Below, in pieces: positions 37,148 to 51,131 of a stretch of 64,000 nt of DNA. The notes beneath the pieces are model-generated. The model was not told the origin of the DNA. It ran no database searches and saw only the letters and a list, made by a program, of their open reading frames with translations. Each line of letters begins with the position of its first letter. Position 1 is the stretch's first letter. Source of the DNA: Calliopsis andreniformis (taxonomy: Eukaryota > Arthropoda > Insecta > Hymenoptera > Andrenidae); NCBI RefSeq assembly GCF_051401765.1, contig NW_027480467.1, positions 496,001 to 560,000 on the forward strand, in the 5' to 3' direction. Position numbers and translations under genes: made by a program.

Positions 37148-38445
37148 ATTGAGGATTGAGTATTGAGGATTCTGGATTGAGGATTGGAGATTGAATATTG
37201 ATGATTGAAGATTGAGGATCGAGGATTGAGGGTTGTGGATTGATGACGAGGACTGAGGGTTGAGCATTGATGTTTGAGGTCTGAGGATTGAGGATTGAGG
37301 ATTGAGAATTGAGGATTGAGGATTGAGGATTGAAGATTGAGGATTGGGTGTTGAGGATTGAAGAATGAGGATTGAGGATTGAGGATTGAGGATTGAGGAT
37401 TGAGGATTGAAGATTGAGTATTGAGGATTGAAGATTGAGGATTGAGGATTGAGGATTGAGGATTGAGGATTGAGGATTGCGGATAGAAGATTGAGGATTG
37501 GGTATTGCGTATAGAACGTTGAGGATTGAGGATTGAGGATTGAGGATTGAGGATTGAGGATTGAGAATTGAGGATTGAGTATTGAGGATTGAAATTGAGG
37601 ATTGGGTATTGAGGATTGAAGAATGAGGATTTAGGATTGAGGATTGAGCATTGAGGATTGAGGATTGAGGATTGAAGATTGAGTATTGAGGTTTGAAGAT
37701 TGACGATTGAGGATTGAGGATTGAGGATTGAGGATTGAGGATTGAGGATTGAGGATTGAAGATTGAGTATTGAGGATTGAAGATTGAGGATTGAGGATTG
37801 AGGATTGAGGATTGAAGAATGAGGATTGAGGATTGAGGGTTGAGGATTGAGGATTGAAGACGAGGACTGAGGGTTGAATATTGATGTTTGAGGTCTGAGG
37901 ATTGAGGATTGAGAATTGAGAATTGAGGACTGAGGATTGAAGATTGAGGATTGGGTAGTGAGGATTGAAGAATGAGGATTGAGGATTGAGGATTGAGGAC
38001 TGAAGATTGAATATTGATGATTGAATATTGAGGATTGAGGATTGATGGTTGTGTATTGAGGACCAGGACTGAGGGTTGAGTATTGCTGTTTGAGGTCTGA
38101 GGATTGAGGATTGAGGATTGAGAATTGAGGATTGAGGATTGAGGATTGAAGATTGAGGATTGGGTATTGAGGATTGAAGAATGAGGAATGAGGATTGAGG
38201 ATTGAGGATTGAAGATTGAGGATTGGGTGTTGAGGATTGAAGAATGAGGATTGAGGATTGAGGATTGAGGATTGAGGATTGATGATTGAGTATTGAGTAT
38301 TGAAGATTGAGGATTGAGGATTGAGGATTGCGAACTGAGGATTGAGGATTGAGGATTGAGGATTGAAGATTCAGTATTGAGGATTGAAGATTCAGAATTG
38401 AGGATTGAGGATTGAACATTGAGTACTGAGTGTTGAGTGTTTAGT

Positions 38446-38533
38446 GATGAGAATTGATGTTTCTAGATAGAGATCTGAAGATTGCAGATTGAGTATTGAG
38501 TATTGAAAACTGTGAATTGAGGATATTCTATTG
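38446..38533 (+). repeat. Alpha word 36, subtype d (right form)
   Basis: 6068 bases after word 32. Confidence 0.9.
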
Positions 38534-39032
38534 AGGATTGAGGATTGACAACTGAATGTTGAGGACTGAGGGCTGAAGATTGAGGATTCAGGATTGAGGA
38601 TTCAGAATTGAGGTTTGAGGACTGAGGATTGAGGATTGACGATTGAGTATTGAGGATTGAAGATTGAGGAGTGAGGATTGAGGATTGAGGATTGAGGATA
38701 AGGGCTGAGGGTTGAGGATTGAGGTTTGAGAACTAAGGACAGAGGATTGAGGATTGAGAATTGAGGATTGAGGATTCAGGATTGAAGATTGAGGATTGGG
38801 TACTGAGGATTGAAGAATGAGGATTGAGGATTGAGGATTGAGGATTGAGGATTGAATATTGAGTATTGAGGATTGAAGATTGACTATTGAGGATTGCGAA
38901 TTGAGGATTGAGGATTGAGGATTGAGGATTGATGATTGAGTATTGAGGATAGAAGGTTGAGGATTGTGGATTGAGGATTGAGGATTCAGGCTTGAACGTT
39001 GAGGTTTGGGGACTGAGCGTTGAGGGTTGATT

Positions 39033-39120
39033 GATGAGAATTGATGTTTGTGGATAGAGATTTGAAGATTGCAGGTTGAGTATTGAGTATTGAAAACTGT
39101 GAATTCATGTTATTCTATTG
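39033..39120 (+). repeat. Alpha word 37, subtype e (right form)
   Basis: 6068 bases after word 33, with the same GATTGATGAG start. Confidence 0.9.
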
Positions 39121-41217
39121 AGGATTGAGGATTGACCACTGATTGTTAAGGACTGAGGGCTGAAGGTTGAGGATTCAGGATTGAGGATTCAGGATTGAGG
39201 TTTGAGGACTGAGGATTGAGGATTGAGGATTGAGGATTGAGGAGTGAGGATTGAGGATTGAAGACTGAGGATTGAGGATTGAGGATTGAGGGTTGAGGAT
39301 TGAGGTTTGAGGTCTGAGGACAGAGGATTGAGGATTGAGAATTGAGGATTGAGGATTGAGGATTGAAGACTGAGGATTGGTTATTGAGGATTGAACATTG
39401 AGGATTGGGGATTGAGGATTGAGGAGTGAAGATTGAGGATTGAGGATAGCGGATTGAGGATTGAGGATTGAGGATTGAAGATTGAATATTTATGATTGAA
39501 GATTGAGGGTTGAGGATTGAGTGTTGTGGATTGTGGACGGTGACTGAGGGTTGAATATTGATGTTTGAGGTTTGCGGATTGAGGATTGAGAATTGAGAAT
39601 TGAGGATTGAGGATTGAGGATTGAGGATTGAGGATGGAGGATTGAGGATTGAGTATTGAGGATTGAGGATTGAGGATTCAGGATTGAGGATTGAAGATTG
39701 GGGATTGGGTATTGAGGATTGAAGATTGAGGATCGAGGATTGAGCGTTGTGGATTGAGGACGAGGACTGAGGGTTGAGTATTGATGATTGAGGTCTGAGG
39801 ATTGAGGATTGAGGATTGAGAATTGAGGATTGAGGATTGAGGATTGAAGATTGTGGATTGGGTGTTGAGGATTGAAGAATGAGGATTGAGGACTGAGGAT
39901 TGAGGATTGAGGATTGAGGATTGAGGTTTGAGGACTGAGGACTGAGGATTGTGGATTGAGAATTGATGATTGAGGATTGAGGGTTGAAGATTGAGGATTG
40001 GGTATTGAGGATTGAAGAATGATGATTGAAGAATGAGGATTGGGGATTGAGTATTGAGGATTGAGGATTGAATATTGAGTATTGACGATTGAGTATTGAG
40101 GATTGAGGATTGAGGATTGAGGATTGAGGATTGAAGATTGAGTATTGAGGACTGAAGATTGAGGATTGAGGATTGAGGATTGAGGATTGAGGATTGAGGA
40201 TTGAAGACTGAGGATTGAGGATGAGGGCTGAGGGTTGAGGATTGAGGTTTGAGGTCTGAGGACAGAGGATTGAGGATTGAGAATTGAGGATTGAGGATTG
40301 AGGATTGAAGACTGAGGATTGGTTATTGAGGATTGAACATTGAGGATTGAGGGTTGAGGATTGAGGAGTGAAGATTGAGGATTGAGGATAGAGGATTGAG
40401 GATTGAGGATTGAGGATTGAAGATTGAATATTGATGATTGAAGATTGAGGGTTGAGGATTGAGTGTTGTGGATTGTGGACGATGACTGAGGGTTGAATAT
40501 TGATGTTTGAGGTCTGAGGGTTGAGGATTGAGAATTGAGAATTGAGGATTGAGGATTGAGGATTGAGGATTGAGGACTGAGGATTGAGGATGAGGGCTGA
40601 GGGTTGAGGATTGAGGTTTGACGACTAAGGACAGAGGATTGAGGATTGAGAATTGAGGATTGAGGATTGAGGATTGAAGATTGAGGATTGGGTATTGAGG
40701 ATTGAAGAATGAGGATTGAGGATTGAGGATTGAGGGTTGAGGATTGAATATTGAGTATTGAGGATTGAAGATTGACTAATGAGGATTGCGAATTGAGGAT
40801 TGAGGATTGAGGATTGACGATTGAGGATTGGGTATTGAGGATTGAAGAATGAGGACTGAGGATTGAGGACTGAGGATTGAGGATTGTAGATTGCGGATTG
40901 AGGATTGAGGATTGAGAATTGAGTATTGAGTATTGAGGATTGAAGATTGTGGATTGAGGATTGAGGTTTGAGGGTTGAGGACGAGGACTGACGGTTGAGG
41001 ATTGAGGTTTGAGGATTGAGGATTGAGGACTGAGGACTGAAGATTGAGGATTGAGCACTGAGGATTGAAGATTGAGGACTGGGGATTGAGGATTGAGGAT
41101 TGAGGATGGAGGATTGAAGATTGAGTATTGAGGATTGAAGATTGAGGATCGAGGATTGAGGATTGAGGATTGAGGATTGAAGATTGAGGACTGGGGACTG
41201 AGTGTTGAGGGTTGAAT

Positions 41218-41305
41218 GATGAGAATTGATGTTTGTGGATAGAGGTTTGAAGACTGCAGATTGAGTATTGAGTATGGAAAACTGTAAATTGATTATATTC
41301 TATTG
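41218..41305 (+). repeat. Alpha word 38, subtype j
   Basis: Has GTAAATT where word 26 has GTGAATT. Confidence 0.9.
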
Positions 41306-42020
41306 AGGATTGAGAATTGACAACTGATTGTTGAGGACTGAGGTCTGAAGATTGAGGATTCAGGATTGAGGATGCAGGTTTGAGGTTTGAGGACTGAGGA
41401 TTGAGGATTGAGGATTGAGGATTGAGGATTGAAGACTGAGGATTGAGGATGAGGGCTGAGTGTTGAGGATTGTGGTTTGAGGACTGAGGGCAGAGGATTG
41501 AGGATTGAGAATTGAGGATTGAGGATTGAGGATTGAAGATTGAGGATTGGGTATTGAGGATTGAAGAATGAGGATTGAGGATTGAGGATTGAGGTTTGAG
41601 GACTGAGGACTGAGGATTGAGGATTGAGAATTGAGGATTGAAGATTGAGGATAGAGGATTGAGGATTGAGGATTGAGGATGAGGGCTGAGGGTTGAAGAT
41701 TGAGGTTTGAGGACTAAGGGCAGAGGATTGAGGATTGAGAATTGAGGATTGAGGATTGAGGATTGAAGATTGAGGATTGGGTACTGAGGATTGAAGAATG
41801 AGGATTGAGGATTGAGGATTGAGGATTGAGGATTGAGGATTGAATATTGAGTATTGAGGATTGAAGATTGACTATTGAGGATTGCGAATTGAGGATTGAG
41901 GATTGAGGATTGAGGATTGATGATTGAGTATTGAGGATGGAAGGTTGAGGATTGTGGATTGAGGATTGAGGATTGAGGCTTGAATATTGAGGATTGGGGA
42001 CTGGGCGTTGAGGGTTGAGT

Positions 42021-42108
42021 GATGAGAATTGATGTTTGTGGATAGAGATTTGAAGATTGCAGGTTGAGTATTGAGTATTGAAAACTGTGAATTCATGTTA
42101 TTCTATTG
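42021..42108 (+). repeat. Alpha word 39, subtype e (right form)
   Basis: 803 bases after word 38. Confidence 0.9.
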
Positions 42109-43167
42109 AGGATTGAGGATTGACCACTGACTGTTAAGGACTGAGGGCTGAAGATTGAGGATTCAGGATTGAGGATTCAGGATTGAGGCTTGAGGACTGA
42201 GGATTGAGGATTGAGGATTGAGGATTGAGGATTGAGGATTGAGGATTGAAGACTGAGGATCGTGTATTGAGTATTGAGTATTGAAGATTGAGGATTGACG
42301 ATTGAGGATTGAGGATTTTGGATTGAAGATTGAGTATTGAGGATTCAAGATTGAGGATTGAGGATTGAGGATTTTGGATTGAGGAGTGAAGATTGAGGAT
42401 TGAGGATTGAGGATTGAGGATTGAGGATTGAGGATTGAGGATTGAGGATTGAAGATTGAATATTGATGATTGAAGATTGAGTATTGAGGATTGAATATTG
42501 AGGATTGAGGATTGAGGTTTGAGGATTGAGGACGAGGACTGACGGTTGAGGATTGAGGTTTGAGGATAGAGTATTGAGGATTGAGAATTGAGGATTGAGG
42601 ATTGAAGATTGAGAATTGAGGATTGAAGATTGAGGATTGAGGATAGAGGATTGAGGATTGACGCTTGTGGATTGAGGGTTGAGGATGGTGGATTGAGGAT
42701 TGAGGATTGCAGATTGAGTATTGAGGATTGAAGATGGGCGGATTGAGGATTGAGGATTGAGGATTGAGGATTGGGTATTGAGGATTGAAGAATGAGGACT
42801 GAGGATTGAGGACTGAGGATTGAGGATTGAAGATTGCGGATTGAGGATTGAGGATTGAGAATTGAGAATTGAGTATTGAGGATTGAAGATTGTGGATTGA
42901 GGATTGAGGTTTGAGGGTTGAGGACGAGGACTGACGGTTGAGGATTGAGGTTTGAGGATTGAGGATTGAGGACTGAGGACTGAAGGTTGAGGATTGAGCC
43001 CTGAGGATTGAAGATTGAGGACTGGGAATTGAGGATTGAGGATTGAGGATTGAGGATGGAGGATTGAAGATTGAGTATTGAGGATTGAAGATTGAGGATC
43101 GAGGATTGAGGATTGAGGATTGAGGATTGAAGATTGAGGATTTGGGACAGAGTGTTGAGGGTTGAAT

Positions 43168-43255
43168 GATGAGAATTGATGTTTGTGGATAGAGGTTTGA
43201 AGACTGCAGATTGAGTATTGAGTATGGAAAACTGTGAATTGATTATATTCTATTG
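43168..43255 (+). repeat. Alpha word 40, subtype j
   Basis: 1950 bases after word 38, with GTGAATT as in word 26. Confidence 0.9.
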
Positions 43256-44068
43256 AGGATTGAGAATTGACAACTGATTGTTGAGGACTGAGGTCTGAAG
43301 ATTGAGGATTCAGGATTGAGGATGCAGGTTTGAGGTTTGAGGACTGAGGATTGAGGATTGAGGATTCAGGATTGAGGATTGAGGATTGAAGACTGAGGAT
43401 TGAGGATTAGGGCTGAGTGTTGAGGATTGTGGTTTGAGGACTGAGGGCAGAGGATTGAGGATTGAGAATTGAGGATTGAGGATTGAGGATTGAAGATTGA
43501 GGATTGGGTATTGAGGATTGAAGAATGAGGATTGAGGATTGAGGATTGAGGTTTGAGGACTGAGGACTGAGCATTGAGGATTGAGAATTGAGGATTGAAG
43601 ATTCAGGATAGAGGATTGAGGATTGAGGATTGAGGATGAGGGCTGAGGGTTGAAGATTGAGGTTTGAGGACTAAGGGCAGAGGATTGAGGATTGAGAATT
43701 GAGGATTGAGGATTGAGGATTGAAGATTGAGGATTGGGTACTGAGGATTGAAGAATGAGGATTGAGGATTGAGGATTGAGGATTGAGGATTGAATATTGA
43801 GTATTGAGGATTGAAGATTGACTATTGAGGATTGCGAATTGAGGATTGAGGATTGAGGATTGAGGATTGAGGATTGAGGATTGAGGATTGAAGATTGAGT
43901 ATTGAGCATTGAAGCCTGACGATTGAGGATTGAGGATTGAGGATTGAGAATTGAGGATGGAGGATTGAAGATTGAGTATTGAGGATTGAAGATCGAGGAT
44001 CGAGGGTTGAGGATTGAGGATTGAGGATTGAACATTGAGGATTGGGGACTGAGTGTTGAGGGTTGAAT

Positions 44069-44156
44069 GATGAGAATTGATGTTTGTGGATAGAGATTTG
44101 AAGATTGCAGATTGAGTATTGAGTATTGAAAACTGTGAATTGATGATATTCTATTG
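44069..44156 (+). repeat. Alpha word 41, subtype k
   Basis: 14720 bases after word 30. Confidence 0.9.
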
Positions 44157-45533
44157 AGGATTGAGAATTGACAACCGATTGTTGAGGACTGAGGTCTGAA
44201 GATTGAGGATTCAGGATTGAGGATTCAGGTTTGAGGTTTGAGGACTGAGGATTGAGGATTCAGGATTGAGGATTGAGGATTGAGGATTGAGGATTGTAGA
44301 CTGAGGATTGACGATGAGGGCTGAGGGTTGAGGTTTGAGGTTTGAGGTCTGAGGACAGAGGATTGAGGATTGAGAATTGAGGATAGAGGATTGCGGATTG
44401 AAGACTGAGGATTGGTTATTGAGGATTGAACATTGAGGATTGAGGATTGAGGATTGAGGAGTGAAGATGGAGGATTGAGGAAAGAGGATTGAGGATTGAG
44501 GATTGAGGATTGAAGATTGAATATTGATGATTGAAGATTGAGGGTTGAGGATTGAGTGTTGTGGATTGTGGACGATGACTGAGGGTTGAATATTGATGTT
44601 TGAGGTCTGAGGGTTGAGGATTGAGAATTGAGGATTGAGGATTGAGGATTGAGGATTGAGGACTGAGGATTGAGGATGAGGGCTGAGGGTTGAGGATTGA
44701 GGTTTGACGACTAAGGACAGAGGATTGAGGATTGAGAATTGAGGATTGAGGATTGAGGATTGAAGATTGAGGATTGGGTATTGAGGATTGAAGAATGAGG
44801 ATTGAGGATTGAGGATTGAGGGTTGAGGATTGAATATTGAGTATTGAGGATTGAATATTGACTAATGAGGATTGCGAATTGTGGATTGAGGATTGAGGAT
44901 TGAGGATTGAGGATTGGGTATTGAGGATTGAAGAATGAGGATTGAGGATTGAGGATTGAGTATTGAGGATTGAAGATTGCGGATTGAGGATTGAGGACTG
45001 AGGATTGAGTATTGAGTATTGAGCATTGAAGATTGTGGATTGAGGATTGAGGTTTGAGGATTGAGGACGAGGACTGACGGTTGAGGATTGAGGTTTGAGG
45101 ATTGAGGATTGAGGTCTGGGGATTGAAGATTGAGGATTGAGCATTGAGGGTTGAAGACTGAGGACTGGGGATTGAGGATTGAAGATTGAGGATTAAGGAT
45201 TGAGGATTGGGGATTAAGGATCTAGGATTGGAGATTGATTATTGAGGATTGAAGATTGAGGATTGAGGATTGAGTATTGAGAATTGAGAATTGAGGATGA
45301 GGGCTGAGGGTTGAGGATTGAGGTTTGAGGGACGAGGATTGAGGGTTGAGGGTTGAGGACTGAGGACTGACGATTGAGTATTGAGGATTGAGCATTGATT
45401 ACTGAGGATTGAGGATTGAGGATTGAGGATTGAGGATTGGGTATTGAGTATTGAAGATTCAGTATTGAGGATTGAAGATTGAGAATTGAAGATTGAGGAT
45501 TGAACTTTGAGGACTGAGCGTTCAGGGTTGAGT

Positions 45534-45621
45534 GATGAGAATTGATGTTTGTGGATAGAGATTTGAAGATTGCAGATTGAGTATTGAGTATTGAAAACTG
45601 TGAATTGAGGATATTCTATTG
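45534..45621 (+). repeat. Alpha word 42, subtype h, fused to i flank
   Basis: 14720 bases after word 31. Confidence 0.9.
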
Positions 45622-45760
45622 CGGATTGAGGATTGACAACTGATTGTTGTGGACTGAGGGCTGAAGATTGAGCGCTCAGGATTGTGGATTCAGGATTGAG
45701 GTTTGAGGACTGAGGATTGAGGATTCAGGATTGAGGATTGAGGATTGAGGATTGAGGATT

Positions 45761-45799
45761 GATCGTTGAGGATTGCGTATTGAGGATAAAACATTGAGG
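45761..45799 (+). repeat. Omega word, right form
   Basis: 14720 bases after the copy at 31041. Confidence 0.85.
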
Positions 45800-46365
45800 A
45801 TTGAGGATTGAGTATTGAGGATTCTGGATTGAGGATTGAAGATTGAATATTGATGATTGAAGATTGAGGATCGAGGATTGAGGGTTGTGGATTGATGACG
45901 AGGACTGAGGGTTGAGCATTGATGTTTGAGGTCTGAGGATTGAGGATTGAGGATTGAGAATTGAGGATTGAGGATTGAGGATTGAAGATTGAGGATTGGG
46001 TGTTGAGGATTGAAGAATGAGGATTGAGGATTGAGGATTGAGGATTGAGGATTGAGGATTGAAGATTGAGTATTGAGGATTGAAGATTGAGGATTGAGGA
46101 TTGAGGATTGAGGATTGAGGATTGAGGATTGCGGATAGAAGATTGAGGATTGGGTATTGCGTATAGAACGTTGAGGATTGAGGATTGAGGATTGAGGATT
46201 GAGGATTGAGGATTGAGAATTGAGGATTGAGTATTGAGGATTGAAATTGAGGATTGGGTATTGAGGATTGAAGAATGAGGATTTAGGATTGAGGATTGAG
46301 CATTGAGGATTGAGGATTGAGGATTGAAGATTGAGTATTGAGGTTTGAAGATTGACGATTGAGGA

Positions 46366-48355
46366 TTGAGGATAGAGGATTGAGGATTGAGGATTGAGGA
46401 TTGAAGATTGAATATTGATGATTGAAGATTGAGGGTTGAGGATTGAGTGTTGTGGATTGTGGACGGTGACTGAGGGTTGAATATTGATGTTTGAGGTTTG
46501 CGGATTGAGGATTGAGAATTGAGAATTGAGGATTGAGGATTGAGGATTGAGGATTGAGGATGGAGGATTGAGGATTGAGTATTGAGGATTGAGGATTGAG
46601 GATTCAGGATTGAGGATTGAAGATTGGGGATTGGGTATTGAGGATTGAAGATTGAGGATCGAGGATTGAGCGTTGTGGATTGAGGACGAGGACTGAGGGT
46701 TGAGTATTGATGATTGAGGTCTGAGGATTGAGGATTGAGGATTGAGAATTGAGGATTGAGGATTGAGGATTGAAGATTGTGGATTGGGTGTTGAGGATTG
46801 AAGAATGAGGATTGAGGACTGAGGATTGAGGATTGAGGATTGAGGATTGAGGTTTGAGGACTGAGGACTGAGGATTGAGGATTGAGAATTGCTGATTGAG
46901 GATTGAGGGTTGAAGATTGAGGATTGGGTATTGAGGATTGAAGAATGATGATTGAAGAATGAGGATTGGGGATTGAGTATTGAGGATTGAGGATTGAATA
47001 TTGAGTATTGACGATTGAGTATTGAGGATTGAGGATTGAGGATTGAGGATTGAGGATTGAAGATTGAGTATTGAGGACTGAAGATTGAGGATTGAGGATT
47101 GAGGATTGAGGATTGAGGATTGAGGATTGAAGACTGAGGATTGAGGATGAGGGCTGAGGGTTGAGGATTGAGGTTTGAGGTCTGAGGACAGAGGATTGAG
47201 GATTGAGAATTGAGGATTGAGGATTGAGGATTGAAGACTGAGGATTGGTTATTGAGGATTGAACATTGAGGATTGAGGGTTGAGGATTGAGGAGTGAAGA
47301 TTGAGGATTGAGGATAGAGGATTGAGGATTGAGGATTGAGGATTGAAGATTCAATATTGATGATTGAAGATTGAGGGTTGAGGATTGAGTGTTGTGGATT
47401 GTGGACGATGACTGAGGGTTGAATATTGATGTTTGAGGTCTGAGGGCTGAGGATTGAGAATTGAGAATTGAGGATTGAGGATTGAGGATTGAGGATTGAG
47501 GATTGAGGATTGAGGATTGAAGACTGAGGATCGTGTATTGAGTATTGAGTATTGAAGATTGAGGATTGACGATTGAGGATTGAGGATTTTGGATTGAAGA
47601 TTGAGTATTGAGGATTCAAGATTGAGGATTGAGGATTGAGGATTGAGGATTGAGGAGTGAAGATTGAGGATTGAGGATTGAGGATTGAGGATTGAGGATT
47701 GAGTATTGAGGATTGAAGATTGAATATTGATGATTGAAGATTGAGTATTGAGGATTGAATATTGAGGATTGAGGATTGAGGTTTGAGGATTGAGGACGAG
47801 GACTGACGGTTGAGGATTGAGGTTTGAGGATAGAGTATTGAGGATTGAGAATTGAGGATTGAGGATTGAAGATTGAGAATTGAGGATTGAAGATTGAGGA
47901 TTGAGGATAGAGGATTGAGGATTGACGCTTGTGGATTGAGGGTTGAGGACGGTGGATTGAGGATTGAGGATTGCAGATTGAGTATTGAGGATTGAAGATG
48001 GGCGGACTGAGGATTGAGGATAGAAGATTGAGGATTGGGGACTGAGGATTCAAGATTGAGGATCGAAGATTGAGAATTGAGGATTGAAGATTGATAGTTG
48101 AGGATTGAGGAGTGAACATTGAGGACTGAGGATTGAGGATTGATGATTGAGTATTGAGTATTGAAGATTGAGGATAGAGGATTGTCGATTAAGGATTGAG
48201 GATGAGGGCTGAGGGTTGAGGGTTGAGGTTTGTGGACTGAGGACTGAGGATTGAGGATTGAGAATTGAGGATTGAGGATTGAAGATTGAGGATTGGGTAT
48301 TGAGGATTGAAGAATGAGGATTGAGGATTGAGGATTGAGGATTGAGGATTGAGGA
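46366..48355 (+). repeat. Copy of unit B positions 33.37-35.35 kb, no alpha word
   Basis: The offset is exactly 12995 over the whole segment. It spans the re-entry point at about 34.5 kb between B copy 1 and B copy 2, so this piece was copied after those two became adjacent. It lies inside the longest alpha-free interval of the window (45622-49108). The right junction is in a consensus run at about 48350-48362. Confidence 0.84.
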
Positions 48356-49108
48356 TTGAGGATTGAGGACTGAGGATTGAGGATGAGGGCTGAGGGTTGA
48401 GGATTGAGGTTTGACGACTAAGGACAGAGGATTGAGGATTGAGAATTGAGGATTGAGGAATGAGGATTGAAGATTGAGGATTGGGTATTGAGGATTGAAG
48501 AATGAGGATTGAGGATTGAGGATTGAGGGTTGAGGATTGAATATTGAGTATTGAGGATTGAATATTGGCTAATGAGGATTGCGAATTGTGGATTGAGGAT
48601 TGAGGATTGAGGATTGAGGATTGGGTATTGAGGATTGAAGAATGAGGATTGAGGATTGAGGATTGAGTATTGAGGATTGAAGATTGCGGATTGAGGATTG
48701 AGGACTGAGGATTGAGTATTGAGTATTGAGCATTGAAGATTGTGGATTGAGGATTGAGGTTTGAGGATTGAGGACGAGGACTGACGGTTGAGGATTGAGG
48801 ATTGAGGATTGAGGATTGAGGACTGGGGATTGAAGATTGAGGATTGAGCATTGAGGGTTGAAGACTGAGGACTGGGGATTGAGGATTGAAGATTGAGGAT
48901 TAAGGATTGAGGATTGGGGATTAAGGATCTAGGATTGGAGATTGATTATTGAGGATTGAAGATTGAGGATTGAGGATTGATTACTGAGGATTGAGGATTG
49001 AGGATTGAGGATTGGGTATTGAGTATTGAAGATTCAGTATTGAGGATTGAAGATTGAGAATTGAAGATTGAGGATTGAACTTTGAGGACTGAGCGTTCAG
49101 GGTTGAGT

Positions 49109-49196
49109 GATGAGAATTGATGTTTGTGGATAGAGATTTGAAGATTGCAGATTGAGTATTGAGTATTGAAAACTGTGAATTGAGGATATTCTATTG
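49109..49196 (+). repeat. Alpha word 43, subtype h, fused to i flank
   Basis: 3575 bases after word 42; the interval between them has no alpha word. Confidence 0.9.
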
Positions 49197-49335
49197 CGGA
49201 TTGAGGATTGACAACTGATTGTTGTGGACTGAGGGCTGAAGATTGAGCGCTCAGGATTGTGGATTCAGGATTGAGGTTTGAGGACTGAGGATTGAGGATT
49301 CAGGATTGAGGATTGAGGATTGAGGATTGAGGATT

Positions 49336-49374
49336 GATCGTTGAGGATTGCGTATTGAGGATAAAACATTGAGG
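49336..49374 (+). repeat. Omega word, right form
   Basis: 3575 bases after the copy at 45761. Confidence 0.85.
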
Positions 49375-50456
49375 ATTGAGGATTGAGTATTGAGGATTCT
49401 GGATTGAGGATTGAAGATTGAATATTGATGATTGAAGATTGAGGATCGAGGATTGAGGGTTGTGGATTGATGACGAGGACTGAGGGTTGAGCATAGATGT
49501 TTGAGGTCTGAGGATTGAGGATTGAGGATTGAGAATTGAGGATTGAGGATTGAGGATTGAAGATTGAGGATTGGGTGTTGAGGATTGAAGAATGAGGATT
49601 GAGGATTGAGGATTGAGGATTGAGGATTGAGGATTGAAGATTGAGTATTGAGGATTGAAGATTGAGGATTGAGGATTGAGGATTGAGGATTGAAGAATGA
49701 GGATTTAGGATTGAGGATTAGGCATTGAGGATTGAGGATTGAGGATTGAAGATTGAGTATTGAGGTTTGAAGATTGACGATTGAGGATTGAGGATTGAGG
49801 ATTGAGGATTGAGGATTGAGGATTGAGGATTGAAGATTGAGTATTGAGGATTGAAGATTGAGGATTGAGGATTGAGGATTGAGGATTGAAGAATGAGGAT
49901 TGAGGATTGAGGGTTGAGGATTGAGGATTGAAGACGAGGACTGAGGGTTGAATATTGATGTTTGAGGTCTGAGGATTGAGGATTGAGAATTGAGAATTGA
50001 GGACTGAGGATTGAAGATTGAGGATTGGGTAGTGAGGATTGAAGAATGAGGATTGAGGATTGAGGATTGAGGACTGAAGATTGAATATTGATGATTGAAT
50101 ATTGAGGATTGAGGATTGATGGTTGTGTATTGAGGACCAGGACTGAGGGTTGAGTATTGCTGTTTGAGGTGTGAGGATTGAGGATTGAGGATTGAGAATT
50201 GAGGATTGAGGATTGAGGATTGAAGATTGAGGATTGGGTATTGAGGATTGAAGAATGAGGAATGAGGATTGAGGATTGAGGATTGAGGATTGAAGATTGA
50301 GTATTGAGGATTGAAGATTGAGGATTGAGGATTGAGGATTGCGAACTGAGGATTGAGGATTGAGGATTGAGGATTGAAGATTCAGTATTGAGGATTGAAG
50401 ATTCAGAATTGAGGATTGAGGATTGAACATTGAGTACTGAGTGTTGAGTGTTTAGT

Positions 50457-50544
50457 GATGAGAATTGATGTTTCTAGATAGAGATCTGAAGATTGCAGAT
50501 TGAGTATTGAGTATTGAAAACTGTGAATTGAGGATATTCTATTG
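50457..50544 (+). repeat. Alpha word 44, subtype d (right form)
   Basis: 12011 bases after word 36. Confidence 0.9.
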
Positions 50545-51043
50545 AGGATTGAGGATTGACAACTGAATGTTGAGGACTGAGGGCTGAAGATTGAGGATTC
50601 AGGATTGAGGATTCAGAATTGAGGTTTGAGGACTGAGGATTGAGGATTGACGATTGAGTATTGAGGATTGAAGATTGAGGAGTGAGGATTGAGGATTGAG
50701 GATTGAGGATAAGGGCTGAGGGTTGAGGATTGAGGTTTGAGAACTAAGGACAGAGGATTGAGGATTGAGAATTGAGGATTGAGGATTCAGGATTGAAGAT
50801 TGGGGATTGGGTACTGAGGATTGAAGAATGAGGATTGAGGATTGAGGATTGAGGATTGAGGATTGAATATTGAGTATTGAGGATTGAAGATTGACTATTG
50901 AGGATTGCGAATTGAGGATTGAGGATTGAGGATTGAGGATTGATGATTGAGTATTGAGGATAGAAGGTTGAGGATTGTGGATTGAGGATTGAGGATTCAG
51001 GCTTGAACGTTGAGGTTTGGGGACTGAGCGTTGAGGGTTGATT

Positions 51044-51131
51044 GATGAGAATTGATGTTTGTGGATAGAGATTTGAAGATTGCAGGTTGAGTATTGAGTA
51101 TTGAAAACTGTGAATTCATGTTATTCTATTG
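51044..51131 (+). repeat. Alpha word 45, subtype e (right form)
   Basis: 12011 bases after word 37, with the same GATTGATGAG start. Confidence 0.9.

Larger units (their letters stand above)
34496..40580 (+). repeat. Higher-order unit B, copy 2 (about 6.07 kb)
   Basis: Alpha words k, h, d, e occur at 35542, 36882, 38446 and 39033, each 6193 or 6068 bases after the partner in copy 1. The 125-base segment of copy 1 is absent near 36748. This absence is shared with the copy near 48980 and so marks a common lineage. The last kilobase aligns to 33.4-34.5 kb at an offset of 6069, then leaves copy 1 at about 40580. Confidence 0.87.
40581..43870 (+). repeat. Mosaic segment of unit C type
   Basis: A short piece at 40581-40790 resembles 29.94-30.15 kb. 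From about 40861 the sequence follows 25321 onward (offset about 15540, later 15554) with alpha words j and e. From about 42765 it re-enters the same C-type stretch, giving a second j word at 43168, 1950 bases after the first. The doubled e-j order therefore records one extra tandem round of unit C. Confidence 0.82.
43871..46365 (+). repeat. Copy of unit B positions 29.15-31.64 kb
   Basis: The offset is exactly 14720 for the k word (44069), the h word (45534) and the omega word (45761). The 125-base segment is present, as in unit B copy 1 and unlike copy 2. One change near 45391 reads GAGCATT where copy 1 has GAGGATT. The right edge is a jump at about 46370 to material like 33.37 kb. Confidence 0.85.
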
